From: Tanypteryx hageni
Taxonomy: Eukaryota; Arthropoda; Insecta; Odonata; Petaluridae
Length of the DNA: 64,000 bases
NCBI GenBank assembly: GCA_028673005.1
Contig: CM054114.1
Span: 19,221,637-19,285,636 of the forward strand
Direction of reading: 5' to 3'
The notes beneath the pieces were generated by a model, which saw only the letters and a list, made by a program, of their open reading frames with translations, searched no databases and was not told the DNA's origin. Positions 11,405 to 23,801 of this stretch are shown here, piece by piece. How positions within the stretch are numbered: the stretch's first letter is position 1; the number at the start of each line of letters is the position of its first letter. Made by a program: the position numbers and the translations under genes.

Positions 11405-12100
11405 AGCCTTCTTTCCAAAATGGAAATAGGCTTATAGTTTCGTCCTTGTGTCTGTCTGCCCCGCCCCCCCCCACTATTAACGTTTGAACCAATAGTCCGA
11501 TTTTCATGACACTTTGTGTAAATCTCTTGCTACTTGGGCCGAGCTCCCGAGGATAGTTTTTGTTGCGAAGGTTGAAGTCCCGGGTTCGATTCCAGGAACT
11601 ATTCTTCCCATTTGATTTAAGTAGGAAATCTGAAATCCATCGTGCAGGGTAATTTTCTCTTACACATTAAGATAACTTAGCGGGATTTTTACTATTCACT
11701 GAGGAAAGGAATAAAAATTGTAATTTATATCTCAGAATTTTGCTTATCGATCTATTTCTTCGAATTTTGTGTAAATACTGGCATTTTTTCAGTTTTTATC
11801 ACTCATTACGAGAGTGTGGCATTAGCGACGACTGTTGTTGGACTCAGGTTCGGTATATTCTAATACGTACAAGCGTTATTTTTGCCGCACAAATACGCGT
11901 GATCAATTTATTATTCCGTTCGAATTTGTTTGTAATATTTTATAACGCTAAATTATTCAATTTGGGAACACAAAGAGCAAAATATCCGCGGTGATTTTAA
12001 AGCTATTAAAGCTAATATATGTATTAAATAAATGATAAAATGTAAAGTAGGCATCATAAGTTCCGTTTGGATCATCTTGTTGATATTGGAGAGACATATT
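11405..12100 (+). repeat. Dispersed repeat R1, copy d (near full length)
   Basis: It runs from CTTTCCAAAATGGAAATAGG through AAGTCCCGGGTTCGATTCC (a perfect pol III B-box-like core), CATCGTGCAGGG, GTTCGGTATATTC, ACAAATACGCGTGATC and CCGTTTGGATCATCTTGTTG. It is the best reference for the family in this window. A run of nine to ten C bases near 11465 may be a sequencing weak point. Confidence 0.7.
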
Positions 12101-12229
12101 TTGGCAATGTAGTGTATCGATTATTTACCACTATTTTGGTTTGAAACCCGAAGGCATGCCTAAAAAAAATAAAGAATGTTTCTTACGTAATGCAATAATT
12201 GATCATTCTAAAATTCTATTAATATCCAC

Positions 12230-12720
12230 TAGTATGGATTTTGAAAAAATTTGCTGAACGGATTTCAATTAAATTTTGCATATAAGATTTAAACAACATA
12301 CCATAACGAAATCAAGATGTTTCAAGCGGAGCTAAAGAGCAGGGTTACCACAGTAAAAAGTTAAATAATATTGTACACGTATTTCTAGAGAACTGAACTA
12401 CTGGATTTTAACCAAATATAAATAAAGAACCAATATATTATTTTTCAACCTGGTCGACTAAACAGGGCTACCACAATATCAAGGATAGAATTTTTCTGTA
12501 ACTATGAATTTGAAAGGTATTGTCTTAACAGATTTTTTTCGTGCAGGGCGAGTATAGAATGGGAAAACGAGATAATTATGTTTAGAACGGATCAAAAAGC
12601 AGGGATATCACAGTATAAGGAAAAATAATTTTCTGATTTCAAAACTAATACATTAGTATACGATTATACAGCGACGAATTTGACGACAAGCACTTCTGTA
12701 TCACGGAAAGCCTGTGTACA
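12230..12720 (+). repeat. Degenerate tandem repeat, unit about 123-137 bp, three copies
   Basis: AGCAGGGTTACCACAGTA (about 12338), AACAGGGCTACCACAATAT (about 12461) and AGCAGGGATATCACAGTATA (about 12598) mark equivalent points. Between them lie diverged copies of ACGGATTT/ACTGGATTTTAACC and AAAACGAGA-like text. No function is apparent. Confidence 0.5.
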
Positions 12721-13316
12721 CCCCTACCTGTTATATATTAAAATTGTATTGAAGGGAAAGTAGGCAGATTAGTTCTTTCCAGAACTACTTGTTCTAACTT
12801 GTGCAGGTTAAAATCCAATTTTATCTAAGGATTTTGTTCCGATTCCTAACAATTTTTCGGATGTTGTTCCAAAAGTTGTTGCTTTGTAATGAAAATATGC
12901 CACCTGAAAAGAATTTGTCCCTGAAAAGGTTTACTTTGGTATCACTGCCTGACTGTTAGTACCGAGAGCATACATGACAAACAAGGCCCGATGGCTGAAT
13001 TCACCCTTAACTTGTCTTGCTGCTATTCACACCCAACTCTTTCTATCGGAGCATTATTTAAGATATATTAATCGATTAGCTTTCCTGGTTTAGAGGTAAG
13101 TTCTTTAATATTAATTTAACATTAATCCTATTCCTTTACTATTAATTTAATCGTAATTCCATTACTTTGATTTTCGTTTTACCTTAATGTGCCTTTTTTG
13201 CATTGCTTTTAATAAACAAGAAATCGTTCAGTCACATAAATGATCCACTACAGAAGCATTGACTCAATGGAATTCCGGTATGAAGCGTAAATGAAAATAT
13301 TTTAAAGGTTCTTTAT
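12721..13316. other. AT-rich spacer
   Basis: No gene or structured element was recognised. Confidence 0.3.
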
Positions 13317-13541
13317 GTATGGATGTAATGCGGAATTGATAAAATTAATACAACAAAAATTAAAACTACAGTTTTAATCACACTTCGACTTATTTCACAT
13401 GACGAGTTTTTTCTGAGCTGCTGCACTTGCGCTTAAAATGAAATGTTATGTGGAATAAGTTAAAATGTGATTATAACTGTTTTTTTTTTAATTATGGTTT
13501 TATTTTAATTTTTAACAACACCACATTTCATCTATATAATG
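13317..13541. mobile_element. Foldback (MITE-like) element, copy 1
   Basis: The left arm, with AACAAAAATTAAAACTACAG and TTTTAATCACACTTCGACTT, pairs imperfectly with the right arm, whose reverse complement contains AAAATTAAAATAAAACCATA and TATAATCACATTTTAACTTA. The outer right end, GATGAAATGTGGTGTTGTT on the minus strand, is also found in the smaller foldback at 21047-21128. Confidence 0.55.
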
Positions 13542-14904
13542 GAATTACAAGAAGTCTCGGCCGCATCTATTAATTGTATTGTTCTTTATTTACGCTAAAT
13601 TTAACATTATTTTTTAGCGCCTCTTATTAAAAAGGGTGCCTACTCTATTATTTTTCCCTTTGTACCCAAACGTCTGCTCACGTCCATATAATCCATTTTT
13701 TATGTCGGATGAATCCCAGGTAAAAATCCCATCTCCGCCCACTTTGATTCCCGGATAACACATGTCGGAAGCGGTGGTTTTTGAGTAACTCCGAACTTTG
13801 AAATGACTTTCTCCGAAACTTTAGATGCAAGAGAAATGAAGTTCTCGAGTATTCTAAGGTCTAGGAAGTGTACGGCATTACAAGAAGCTGTTCTGAAGGT
13901 TTTCTCAGGGATGTTCTAAAAACTCATTTTTTAGCATATTAAATTTTGGAAAGATTATTGTTTTACAATTGTTGCATTTAAGAATCAGTGCAAATACCTA
14001 ATTCTTCACGGAGCGTAACTTGCGGTTTTTTTATTTAATGACTTGGAATCGCGGTCTCTATCCACGATTCTCTCGCTTTGCGCGGTACACGTGTTTCTGA
14101 AAAGAACGTGAAAAGCAGATACGTGCTAAGTGGGATGGATTTCTCCATAGGAATACATAAAGTTTAATCTCAGCGCCGACTTGAGTTCATCGTGCAACAC
14201 TTTGGTTATGTTATATTCACAATTGCTTCCCGTATTATTTCTTATAATCTCAGATTCGAACTGAATCATTTAATGATTTTAGCGCTTTTTTCTATAAAAT
14301 ATCAATAATAACTTCGGTTTGTCTTTCCGTCGATCCTTCTGCTAGTCTATCGGGTCAATATTTATGGAATATTGAAATATGGAAATGTCAAATTTTCAGG
14401 GTAGTTCGGTCGATATGAGAGCTAAAGATATGGCGAATCTTATATCAGCATCTGAGGAGAAATCGGTGTCTACATCAGAACTTTGCTAATAACGCGAGAA
14501 TAATTCTTGTTAGTAAGAAAATAAGAGTCTTCCAGGAAAAGCATCTATGGACGAAACGTTGGAGCGCATCGGATATCAAGAATCAAGTTCTATTCGGCAG
14601 GGGTTTACTTTTTAAATATCGAATTTTTTTTCTTAAAATTTTTGTTAATTTTTTTGACTGGACGCAAATATATTTGCTTACAATATTTTTGTGAGAAAAT
14701 AAAAAATTCTTTTATAGTTTGCTCTGCAATATTTTTCTCAATAGCTAATCCTTGGAGACCGTTCCAGAACCGTGGAAAAGTGATTACCGTGCGATTTGAG
14801 AGAGTTTTCTAAAAAGCGAAACCGCGCTAAATCGTAGACGCGTAAGGGGATACCGTGCAATTCGAGGGACGAGCTTACTTAAAAACATAATCCACGTTTA
14901 ACCT
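13542..14904. other. AT-rich spacer
   Basis: Short open frames only. There is no domain, RNA gene or clear repeat boundary. Confidence 0.3.
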
Positions 14905-14912
14905 CTTCCACA

Positions 14913-15113
14913 CAGTGGCGCTAAACAATGGAGAGCCCTGCAATCTGAATATATAGTAAAACCTCACCTATCGATTACCCCTTTATTTGACCCATATTAT
15001 CGGTCGTTTTAATAAATGAAGTATCGCGGCGCAAAAAACGTATTTTACTCTCTGATTTTTACTTTAACGGGCTTGGCGCGGGCCAAGTGCGACCCTCCTT
15101 ATATCCGCCACTG
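14913..15113. mobile_element. 201-bp hAT MITE with near-perfect 8-bp TSD
   Basis: The left end is CAGTGGCGCTAAACAATGG and the right end, read inward, is CAGTGGCGGATATAAGGAGG. The flanks CTTCCACA (14905-14912) and CTTCCACG (15114-15121) match at seven of eight bases. CAGTGGCGGAT is a common terminus of arthropod hAT MITEs. An open frame runs through it but is only fortuitous. Confidence 0.8.
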
Positions 15114-15123
15114 CTTCCACGTA

Positions 15124-15167
15124 CGTATATGTGTATGTATGTATGTATGTATGTATGTGTGTGCGTG

Positions 15168-15203
<36 letters not shown>

Positions 15204-15215
15204 TACATACATATA
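15124..15215. repeat. Compound (GTAT)n/(TA)n/(CA)n microsatellite
   Basis: GTAT repeats are followed by a TA run, then a CA run and CATA repeats. The tract is roughly self-complementary and could extrude as a hairpin. Confidence 0.95.
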
Positions 15216-17350
15216 TATATTTAAAGGTGTAGTATCCCTCCAAAAACCCCGTCTGACTCTATTTTCACGAAAATATTCCTCAACCGTGAAGAATGCTTCG
15301 GTCGTCTTTGAAGTCTGTACGAGTAAGGAAACGATCGGCCCTCCGTTTGATGTCTTTTTAATCTTTCGCCTCCTCAGAGAGAGTGAGAGAGAGAGAGAAC
15401 GGCTCAAAGGGGTTTGGTCAGCGCTTCTCTTTTGACACAAGTGAGTCTTGTCTACCGCACGCTGTGGCGCCCTCATGCAGCCCGAGTTAATCTCCGAATC
15501 CTCTTCGCTTCAGAGTGCATCCACTTCTCTTCCCTCCGCACGTCTCTCTCTAACCCTAGCCTCTTGTCTCGCGCTGTCGCTTCAACCTCGAGAGAGAGAG
15601 AGGAACCATCTTGACTCTCCGCTGCTTAATTTTTAATTGCCGCCCGCTTCTGCCTATATGACCTCTATTTTTACCTAGAGTTGTCTTGCCGCAAAGGGCA
15701 CTTTAGCGACCACCTTCAAAAATTTTCTTTTGCTCCAGTGCTCTACGTGCCGACTTGTTGAAGTCATCACATTCAATTCCCATTTGAATCGTTCGTCTGA
15801 ATTATGTAAACTTTCTAAAAGTGGGCCAAATAAATGCTTTGTCTAAACAAAGGAATTTGTTTTTCTATTTGAATATGTTAGCTTCGAAAAAAAATTTGTC
15901 TGGGTGCAGGCGCATATATTTAGAGGAACTTTTATACAAAAATAATTAATATAACCGCGAAACATTTGAAAATGCCTTTGAAAAAGCGCTGTCATTTAGC
16001 AAAATAAAAAAAATATTTTACGGTGTTAATTAACGCTGAACAATTGGGAACGTCAGATACGCCGAACGTTTCAAGAGATCATCTTAGTATTATCTTTGCG
16101 GTTAAAATCTTTCGAGACGTCACTTTTTAAAATACTTAATGCCATCGCATTCCTAAATGGGATCTTGTCCTGAATGTTTATAAGTGTATACTAATAACGG
16201 TAATTAATTTCATTTTGAAGAAAAGTGAAACACGAAAAAATTTTAATTAATTGATTCTGTACGTTGCCTCATTATTCAACTCTGACAGAATAACATCGAA
16301 AACAAAATGAACCTTCCTTTGAAAGTTTAAGGCGAAATTTATTGGATGCAGTTGTATTATGGTCGATATTAGACATTTTTATCAACTTTCTATCACTCAT
16401 ATAATTTATCAAACAGCCGTCACAAAAAGCTTTCTTCCCCGGACTGCTTTCTCGGTTTGTAAATAATCACGCACCGCATATGCGTCAGACATGCGCAGTA
16501 TAACACGGTTCGCATATTCCGACAGTGTTTATCAATGGCTCTTCCAGCAGGCTTCCGTAAACACACGCTTCGCACTCCATAATATACCCTTAGGGGCAAA
16601 TTTCAGAACTTTCAGCACCCATAACAAATATTTTAGAGAAACAATGCAATGTGCGTAACAACATCAGTTTCATATTTGATAAACACATCGACGCAGGCAC
16701 GGCGAAACAGCGTACATATATAAATTCCCCGCTCTATAATGACTCCAAAATAAGTCCAGTAAAGTTGTTAAGCGTGTGTTCTTCTTCAAACTCGGGAGTT
16801 TTATTTCGGTCAAGTGTGTGTGTTTAAGTTAATTTAAATTATTTTTTTATCCCGATACTTACTAAAAGGCACAGATTATGACGCCATAAATCTAACAAAA
16901 AATATTATAATGTTTACATAAATTTTAGTGTAACATATAGGCTGCTGTCTTAATTATGATTATAGTTATTGCTGAAACAGGGTAATCTGAGCTATGAAAC
17001 TTGAAATTCGAAAACTTGGACGAGAGCCGATTGTCAGAGAATTTAGAAATTTCGGATAGATGCCTCAATTTCGCGAAAAATTAAAATTATTGTCTTATTT
17101 ATATATTAATATGCCACTGATTTTAAACTAAGATGCAAGCATATGATGATGTAATTATACTAACAAACGAAATTTAGTGAAACGTGAAAAGTATTCTAAT
17201 GTTGTTTCGTAGATTTTCGATAAATTTTAACTCTTTTCAATTGTTAAATATAATGGCGTCATACCAATTTTACGATTTTTTAAATCCAAATACGTACTAA
17301 AGGCACGGATGATGATGATTTTTTAAGCGCTTACAGTATGCAAACACCAA
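15216..17350. other. Mixed DNA, no gene recognised; GA tract and a direct repeat pair
   Basis: GA-rich tracts lie at 15373-15398 and 15590-15602, with GC-richer DNA between them. A diverged direct repeat, TACTTACTAAAAGGCACAGA near 16857 and TACGTACTAAAGGCACGGAT near 17290, may mark ends of an unrecognised element. A TATA-like ATATATAAAT near 16715 has no exon downstream. Confidence 0.35.
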
Positions 17351-17354
17351 CAAC

Positions 17355-17363
17355 TCGTGTGTG

Positions 17364-17399
<36 letters not shown>

Positions 17400-17440
17400 T
17401 ATATATTTATGTATATGTGTATATATAAATTGATCATACA
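17355..17440. repeat. (TA)n microsatellite, impure
   Basis: GTGTGTATGTA leads into an uninterrupted TA run and a degenerate TATA tail. Confidence 0.95.
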
Positions 17441-18205
17441 ACGTATAAATTTAAGTTGTCTATAAATAAAAAGGTGAAGGAGAATACCAACGTAGCGTTC
17501 CATTTCAGCACCAAAACGTAGTCATTCCTCTTTTTCTCGCTTTAGGAGGGGAACCACACGGATCGAAATAGACCACCACAAACTCCAATCGCCAAGAGAC
17601 ACAGAAAAACACCTCCCCCTCCATTTAAAGCTAACGCTATCTACTCCGCCATTTACAACTCGTGCTCCTCGAAACGTCTTAAATACTTCTCTCCGTCTCT
17701 CCCCGCTCTCGAGTCTCCATATTCCTCTTCTTTCTAAGAGTAAAGCTCCGCTCGGCTTTTGAAAAACTTATCTCCTTGGTGCCTGGCCGTCTGCGCTGCA
17801 GGAGATTCCCACCTATCCTGACCGTGCATCCCCCAACCCCCTCCCAGCTCTTTCCATTGTCACCACGTGCTCAAACTATCTTTATGGAGAGGCATTTCTT
17901 CCTCGCCTTCGTACCAAGCCCCGTCCTAACTTTTTTATTGCCGACTCTCCGGTTTACTGGAGGTTATATTACGCGCGGAGAAGTTCTGGCGTCTTTCTTT
18001 ATTCTTCTCCCGCGCGGGATCTGGGTTTCTGTCCTCCTCATATCTCCGACGCGCGTCGGAACAGTAAATTTAAAACCGTAGGTCGGCGGCCAGAAATTAA
18101 ATGAGAAACGTCCGAAGGGAATACACGAGGGGCGCTCTTTAAAACGAGACTAAGCTGCGTCGTACTTCCGTGTGTGTTGCTGTGTCGAGATGTCCGTGTG
18201 TCATA
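17441..18205. other. GC- and pyrimidine-richer DNA without a recognised gene
   Basis: 17560-18080 is richer in C and T than its surroundings and holds an open frame of about 100 codons (17776-18081), but the predicted peptide is low-complexity and matches nothing recognised. Confidence 0.35.
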
Positions 18206-18208
18206 AGA

Positions 18209-18209
18209 A

Positions 18210-18270
<61 letters not shown>

Positions 18271-18306
18271 AAGGAAAAGAAAAGGTAGTATATATATATA
18301 TATATA
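18209..18306. repeat. (TA)n microsatellites flanking an AAAGGAAAAGAAAAGGTAG segment
   Basis: A TA run (about 18213-18264) is followed by CTAAAGGAAAAGAAAAGGTA and then another TA run. A near copy, TTAAGGAAATGAAAAGGTAG, follows a TA run at 22379, so this is likely the tail of a dispersed element. Confidence 0.8.
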
Positions 18307-18395
18307 ATAGTTATATTGTTATTATTATTATTGTTATTGCGAAAAAGCGCTATGCGGGCGCGTGTTATACGAGTAGTTACTGTATATTTAGATTG

Positions 18396-18450
18396 CAGGG
18401 CCCCGGACTGCTTAGCGCCAGGGGCCCTAGGAGGCGTAAATCCGACACTG
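18396..18450. mobile_element. Tiny GC-rich inverted-repeat element (possible hAT-type solo ends)
   Basis: The 55-bp segment starts CAGGGCCCCGG and, read from the other side, starts CAGTGTCGGATTTACGCC, a common hAT MITE terminus. It contains an internal GGGCCCC/GGGGCCC inverted pair. The flanks do not give a clean 8-bp duplication, so the call is tentative. Confidence 0.4.
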
Positions 18451-18458
18451 TAGAAAGG

Positions 18459-20290
18459 TTTCGTCCCTTGTGTGTATCGTGGAATGCGCTCTCTTAAACT
18501 CGGCGGGAATACTCAGGCGAGGACTGGCTGAATTTTTAATGGCTTTATTTCGCAGATTAGGCTAGCAAGCATAATTTACTGCACTTGTCATCTTACTGTA
18601 AAATTAAAGCATATGTATTAAGTTAAATAAGAGGCTCGCGATACATCCTTTTGTATATAATCAAGAATGTGGAACATTCAATTAATTTAAATACAAGTTA
18701 CTGCATAAATAATTTCACGACTCTATTTTCCTTTCGGTTTTATAATTAAAGTTAATTTAAATGCATGAATGCGATGAATCTATTCCATGGGACTCGGAAT
18801 TGTTAAATTCACGTTGATGTCAAGATATATTCAAACGTGACAGCACTCCCCAATTAATTTAAGAAATGGGTTAATGTTATCTTGTCGCCATCAACGGAAC
18901 AGAGTTGATGCTATTCGATTTATCTCTAACCATGCTTGTAACAATTGTTTAAAACGTATTTCCTCTGTATGAGAGTGGAGAGCGCTGCTTAATGGTAATT
19001 TTATATGCAAATATAGATAACATATAGTAAATACTTTTAGCTACTTCCGAGCTCTAACACTCAATGACAAAAAATTTTAGTGAACGTCATATAGGACCCA
19101 AGAGTATAATTGCGTTGTTTATGATATTCTCAATGTTTTCAATTTGGCATCAAGGACGCGAAAATATGCAAGTTTAATTTTATGAAAACACAATTGTTAC
19201 ATAAGATCCGGTCATATCCTTTGGCGAACAGAATCGACTTTTTCTGGTCTTGTGCTGCTTATCTAGTAAGGGTATAAGTACTTATCGAAAAAAATCTGAT
19301 GTGGCCACCACATGACTTTCTCCGTACCAGTTACATTTCTAATAATTCCAAATAGGTTAAATGATAATAAATATTCTAAGGAACTGCGAGAAAAATTCCA
19401 AGACTTAACAAAGAACTGAAGTAAACTCAAATGGTAGCCTTATGATATTGGATATAGCCCCGAAGCTCCAACAATTAAGAAAATAAAAAGGAACGGAAAG
19501 TGTGTACAATAGTCGCCGGCAGGTGGTGTGGTTGTGGCAGCTAAAATATTTAGTTTTAAAAATATCCCTTAAACAATAAATTATATAGGAAAATGTTTCA
19601 AATACAGGTTGTAGAAAATTAAAATGCCTACAACATTTATTCTAGTACATTTTTACATTAATCAAATTTTAAAGCAAATATTTCAAAAAACGGATGTGAC
19701 AAGAGTAAACACCCACTTCCAGTTTACCGATTTTTACCAAAAACCAATTCGAACGTCTTCCTTTAACAAAAATGTCAAATAGAAAGTTTTGCAATGGTAC
19801 GATGAATGGTTTTTGAGTTAGAACACCCACAAAATCCCGGTCACAGAGACACATCTACAGACATCATAGAGAAAATAGTCAAAACGTGTTCAGGGGACCT
19901 TAAAACATGTATTTCCGTTTAAATCTCGAATTAGATTTTTTTCATGAAAACAATACTTTCTATATAATTCGTATATGAAGCAAGTAAAAAACTGGCTAGG
20001 AATTTCCATCGTAATTATTATAATGCACTATTCAGGAGTGCATGGATATTCCCCCTTTTTTAAATATGTTAAAAATGTTCAATATAGAATCTGAATTTAT
20101 TAAACTATTAAGTCCGATCACTCTATTCCTTTCAGGAAATAATTATCGAGATTTCAACGTCTTAAGGCAAAATCGGCAAGCTGTGTTTTTTTCAATATGC
20201 ATAAAAATGTTGGGAAAACAAGATAAAAATTACAGCTGCACAACAGCCGTAATGATTGGTGATTACCGGTAGTATACTCTCTATTTTTCA
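18459..20290. other. AT-rich DNA, nothing recognised
   Basis: Only short, non-conserved open frames are present. Confidence 0.3.
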
Positions 20291-20294
20291 TAAT

Positions 20295-20420
20295 ATACTG
20301 TCTAGAATCGCCACTGATGACGGGTGTTTTGTGGCCGAAATGCGCCTCTGGTTTTCTAAATATTTTCACGATTATATGAGTTATATAGTTTCTCAACGTA
20401 TTTGTTGCTTCCATCCAACT
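20295..20420 (+). repeat. Copy of the CTGATGA...GCCGAAATGCGC motif family
   Basis: CCACTGATGACGGGTGTTTT is followed by GTGGCCGAAATGCGCCTCTG. This is the cleanest copy in the window, with an intact CTGATGA and an intact GAAA separated by 16 bases. Confidence 0.55.
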
Positions 20421-21046
20421 TTTTAATGCTTTAAGTTTTGCTGACCATGCTCTGTGTTAAATGAACTCGGGCGAATCAAGAGTTATAATGTTCCTATCAC
20501 TACAGGCTCAAATTTAAACTCATTCTTACACATATAAATGTCGCGTGGAGAGTGTGATGCAGTGCATATCTACGGCTTCTATATCACTTTTGAATTTTAC
20601 TTCATTCAAAATTATAATTCTAAATCGTCTCGCACATCTTTCCCTGACCACTAGTTGACTTATGCGAGTCATATATACATACATAAAGAAAATTAAGATA
20701 AAATTAATGTCTACCAAAGATAATACTTAATAAGTATTCTATTCCATATTAGGTGCTGCATAATATATTGTTTATATAATCATATTTTAGCATTTGGAGA
20801 TGAACACGACCTCTGCCGCGCGCAGAACAACTGACGCTCGCATATTAGAGATTCCCCGTTTTAAATTGATAGTCTGCTTCAACCCAAGGCTAATTTATCA
20901 GTACAGGAAGTCGCTGTGTCGTATGGTTGGTGATGAACTGGATTCGAGTCAAAAACCTCTCGCAACATAATTGCATTTATCTGAAAAGAATACAAAACAT
21001 AGCAAAATTAATTGATGAGGCCGAGAATTCGTGGACTTTCATAATA
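20421..21046. other. AT-rich spacer
   Basis: No gene or repeat boundary recognised. Confidence 0.3.
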
Positions 21047-21128
21047 TGGATGAAATGTTGCTTTCTTAAAATCAAAAACAAAAATTAAATTGTGTTGTTT
21101 TAATTTGAACAACTCCACATTTCATCCA
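21047..21128. mobile_element. Foldback (MITE-like) element, copy 2, 82 bp
   Basis: Left TGGATGAAATGTTG and right CAACTCCACATTTCATCCA are inverted repeats. The arm GGATGAAATGTGG...GTTGTT is shared with the larger foldback at 13317-13541. Confidence 0.6.
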
Positions 21129-22329
21129 AGCAAAACACAGCTGAGATGTTTTTCTAACAAAATTAACATCTATATAATTTATGTTAAAAATACATGCATT
21201 CAAATATCCAAGTCAACAGTCATTCGATTAAGTAAATGTATAAACTAATGTGATGAAAATGATAACATACAGATATACGTTCATAATAACTAATTAAGGA
21301 ATACAGTCACATTAATATAATGATTTTATGTGTATCTCTGCTTGATGTCTACGGATAGGCACTATAATGGTAGTTATTATCATGAATGTTTCACTTATAT
21401 AGTTATATTAATATTTAGCATAAAATACGGTTTTTAAGAGTGAAGAGTTAAAGTAAATTGAACTTAAAAACATTTCCGCGCGTTGACCTTAAAAGATATG
21501 TGCAATATGAAAATCAGATTCTCGTTTTAGCTACAAAGCAGCTGACATCAGTGTATTTGAGACATCTATTGCGGCAATTCATAGTTAATCATTGCTCATC
21601 CTAAATATATTTTCCTTTACAGTTCTTTTTCTTGTGAAGAAGTTTGGGTTATTTTGTTGATGAAATTGTTTCTGAGGCGAGGACAATTATAGGAGTAATT
21701 CTGAAATTATGTTAGATAAAATTTAATTCTTAATAACGTCAAAAGTGAAATAAATGTTTTTATTTAAAACTTCTACATTTGTAATTAAGATGGAAAACTG
21801 ATGTTACAGGTCTAAGATTGAGTACACATGCATTCGAAATTCAGCATTAATGCTAATATTGTATCTTTTGATCGAGGGAAAGTCGTTCGGAATAATCATC
21901 TCTGCGTTTTTGACCATGATTTTGACACCGTATGGATGTGATTACAAACATGCACACTGACGTTGACGCACAATGCTTAAAAGCGAAATGATGTCAATAT
22001 TCTTTAAAAAACATACCATCTTATAATTTAATGGAAAATATCCTGCCATATCACGTTCCATGTCTCAATCAAATGCGTAACCAGATGCACTCCGATGAAA
22101 CGTGGCAAAATTTATTATAACAGCCGAACCACGTTTTCACATTTACATTGTTTCCAGATTAATGTCATTCTATGGATTAATTACTGCGGAAACGTAAAAC
22201 TGTGTGAATACGCAGCACGCTAAATTTTACGGCGTAAATGAAGCTAAACCAAATCATCGATTCTCTTTGAACCGATTCCATCTAAAATACAACGCTTGAG
22301 TTTATTGATTTGTGATGTCAACACTTCCC

Positions 22330-22335
<6 letters not shown>
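21129..22335. other. AT-rich spacer
   Basis: No gene recognised. Confidence 0.3.
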
Positions 22336-22382
<47 letters not shown>

Positions 22383-22459
22383 GGAAATGAAAAGGTAGTG
22401 ATGAGGGTGGCAACAAGGTGTTGAAGGAAGCCCAGCGGACACTTACCAAGTGGGGAACT

Positions 22460-22525
<66 letters not shown>
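22336..22525. repeat. Two (TA)n microsatellites around a short unique segment
   Basis: TA runs lie at about 22337-22377 and 22461-22525. The ~80 bp between them starts with TTAAGGAAATGAAAAGGTAG, also seen after the TA run at 18266. Confidence 0.9.
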
Positions 22526-22528
<3 letters not shown>

Positions 22529-22535
22529 AACAAAA

Positions 22536-23392
22536 TGATCCAAACGCGTATTGGTGTGGCAAAAATAACGCGTGTATGTACTAGACTATACGGAATCCGA
22601 CCACACAATAGTCATTGCAATGGCAACACTCTCGTAATGACTGATAACAGGATTGGAAAGGTGTACTCAATGTCGGAGTACACAGATTTTCCAAATGCGT
22701 TCTTTGGGAATTCAATGTTCTCAATATTTTTTGCTCAGGTGTGTATTTAACGAGAAGCTAGCGAGGTACGTTGTAAAATACATGTAGGTCTTCATGTAAA
22801 GTGGTCGTAATTTTTGTCCGATTTAAACCAAAATTGGAATCTATCGACCAATTTTAGAAAAACTTCCCACTATCAAATTTCATCAAAATACGTCCGGCGG
22901 TTTCCGAGTTTTGACATGCGGACGGACGGAAACGACCTCCCCTTTATGCGTTCACTTCGTGCAAAGCACGCGTAAAAACTACAAAAACGCCAGTATTTAT
23001 GCGAAATTCGAGGAAATACCATCGATAAGCAAAATTTTACGATAAAGAGTAGAATTTTCATTCCTTTCCTCGGAGAATAATATAAATTCCACTGCGATAT
23101 TACAATAATTCTAAGATATTTTAAGGTTCAAGAGAAAATACCCTGAACGATGGATACCATATTCCCCATGTAAATAAAATGGAATTTCCTGGAATTGTAC
23201 CCGGGACTTTCAAACTTCGCCACAAAAACTATCCTCGGGAGCTAGGCCCCAGTAGCAAGAATTTCCACCAAGTGTCACGAAAATCGGTCTGTTAGTTCAA
23301 AAGTTAGTAGTGGGGACGGGCATGCAGACAGAGAGACACAACAAAGAAGCTATGAGCCTATTTCCATTCTATAAATTAGGCTAAAAAGTGCG
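22536..23392 (-). repeat. Dispersed repeat R1, copy e, interrupted by R2
   Basis: R1 text reads on the minus strand: GATCCAAACG, then GGCAACACTCTCGTAATGAC up to about 22646. It resumes at about 22973 with AAAACTACAAAAACGCCAG and ends with ATTAGGCTAAAAAG. The gap is exactly filled by R2. An internal deletion relative to copy b follows the first GATCCAAACG. Confidence 0.7.
22647..22972 (+). repeat. Dispersed repeat R2, copy 1, inserted in R1
   Basis: It starts GATTGGAAAGGTGTACTC, contains a GTGTACTC/GAGTACAC inverted pair, TTTAAACCAAAATTGGAATC and CAAATTTCATCAAAATACGT, and ends with GCGGACGGACGGAAACGACC and GTGCAAAGCACGCG. A second copy is at 50767-51256. Because R1 continues on both sides, this insertion defines approximate R2 ends (about 326 bp). 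Confidence 0.7.
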
Positions 23393-23801
23393 TAAAAAAT
23401 GGATGAATTTTGCCTTTCGAAGGAGATAAAAATGATTTGTTTTCGAGGAACTAATTGATAATCTTACCTTCATTAACGAAACGTACACCTGTCCTCCTTA
23501 CGCGACTATCGGCATAGGGAAAGAATTCTTTTGAATCCTCGTTGCGCGTGTTAAAACAGATACAGCGATAACTTCCGCGACGACTTCAAAGCAGGAGAGT
23601 TGGAAGCGAACGGGAGAGCTTAAATAGACAAGACCATTTCCCCGCCACGCAACAAACAGCTGACTGTGCTTTGGGGATTCTCTTTGCATCGCGTGAAATT
23701 CCACCAGCGGGCAATCCTTTCTTCCTCACAACTACGCCTCATCTCTATTTTAAAGCGTGCGCAAAATTTTTTTCTGAAAGGAGATACTTTTTCTATTCTT
23801 A
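23393..23801. other. Unassigned spacer
   Basis: No gene or repeat recognised. Confidence 0.3.

Noticed and set aside
15016..15435. 139-codon open frame
   Set aside because: It spans a hAT MITE end and a TA/CA microsatellite; the Tyr/Ile and Thr/His runs come from the microsatellite.
16700..16790. TATA-like ATATATAAAT with downstream initiator-like sequence
   Set aside because: AT-rich background makes this expected by chance, and no exon follows.
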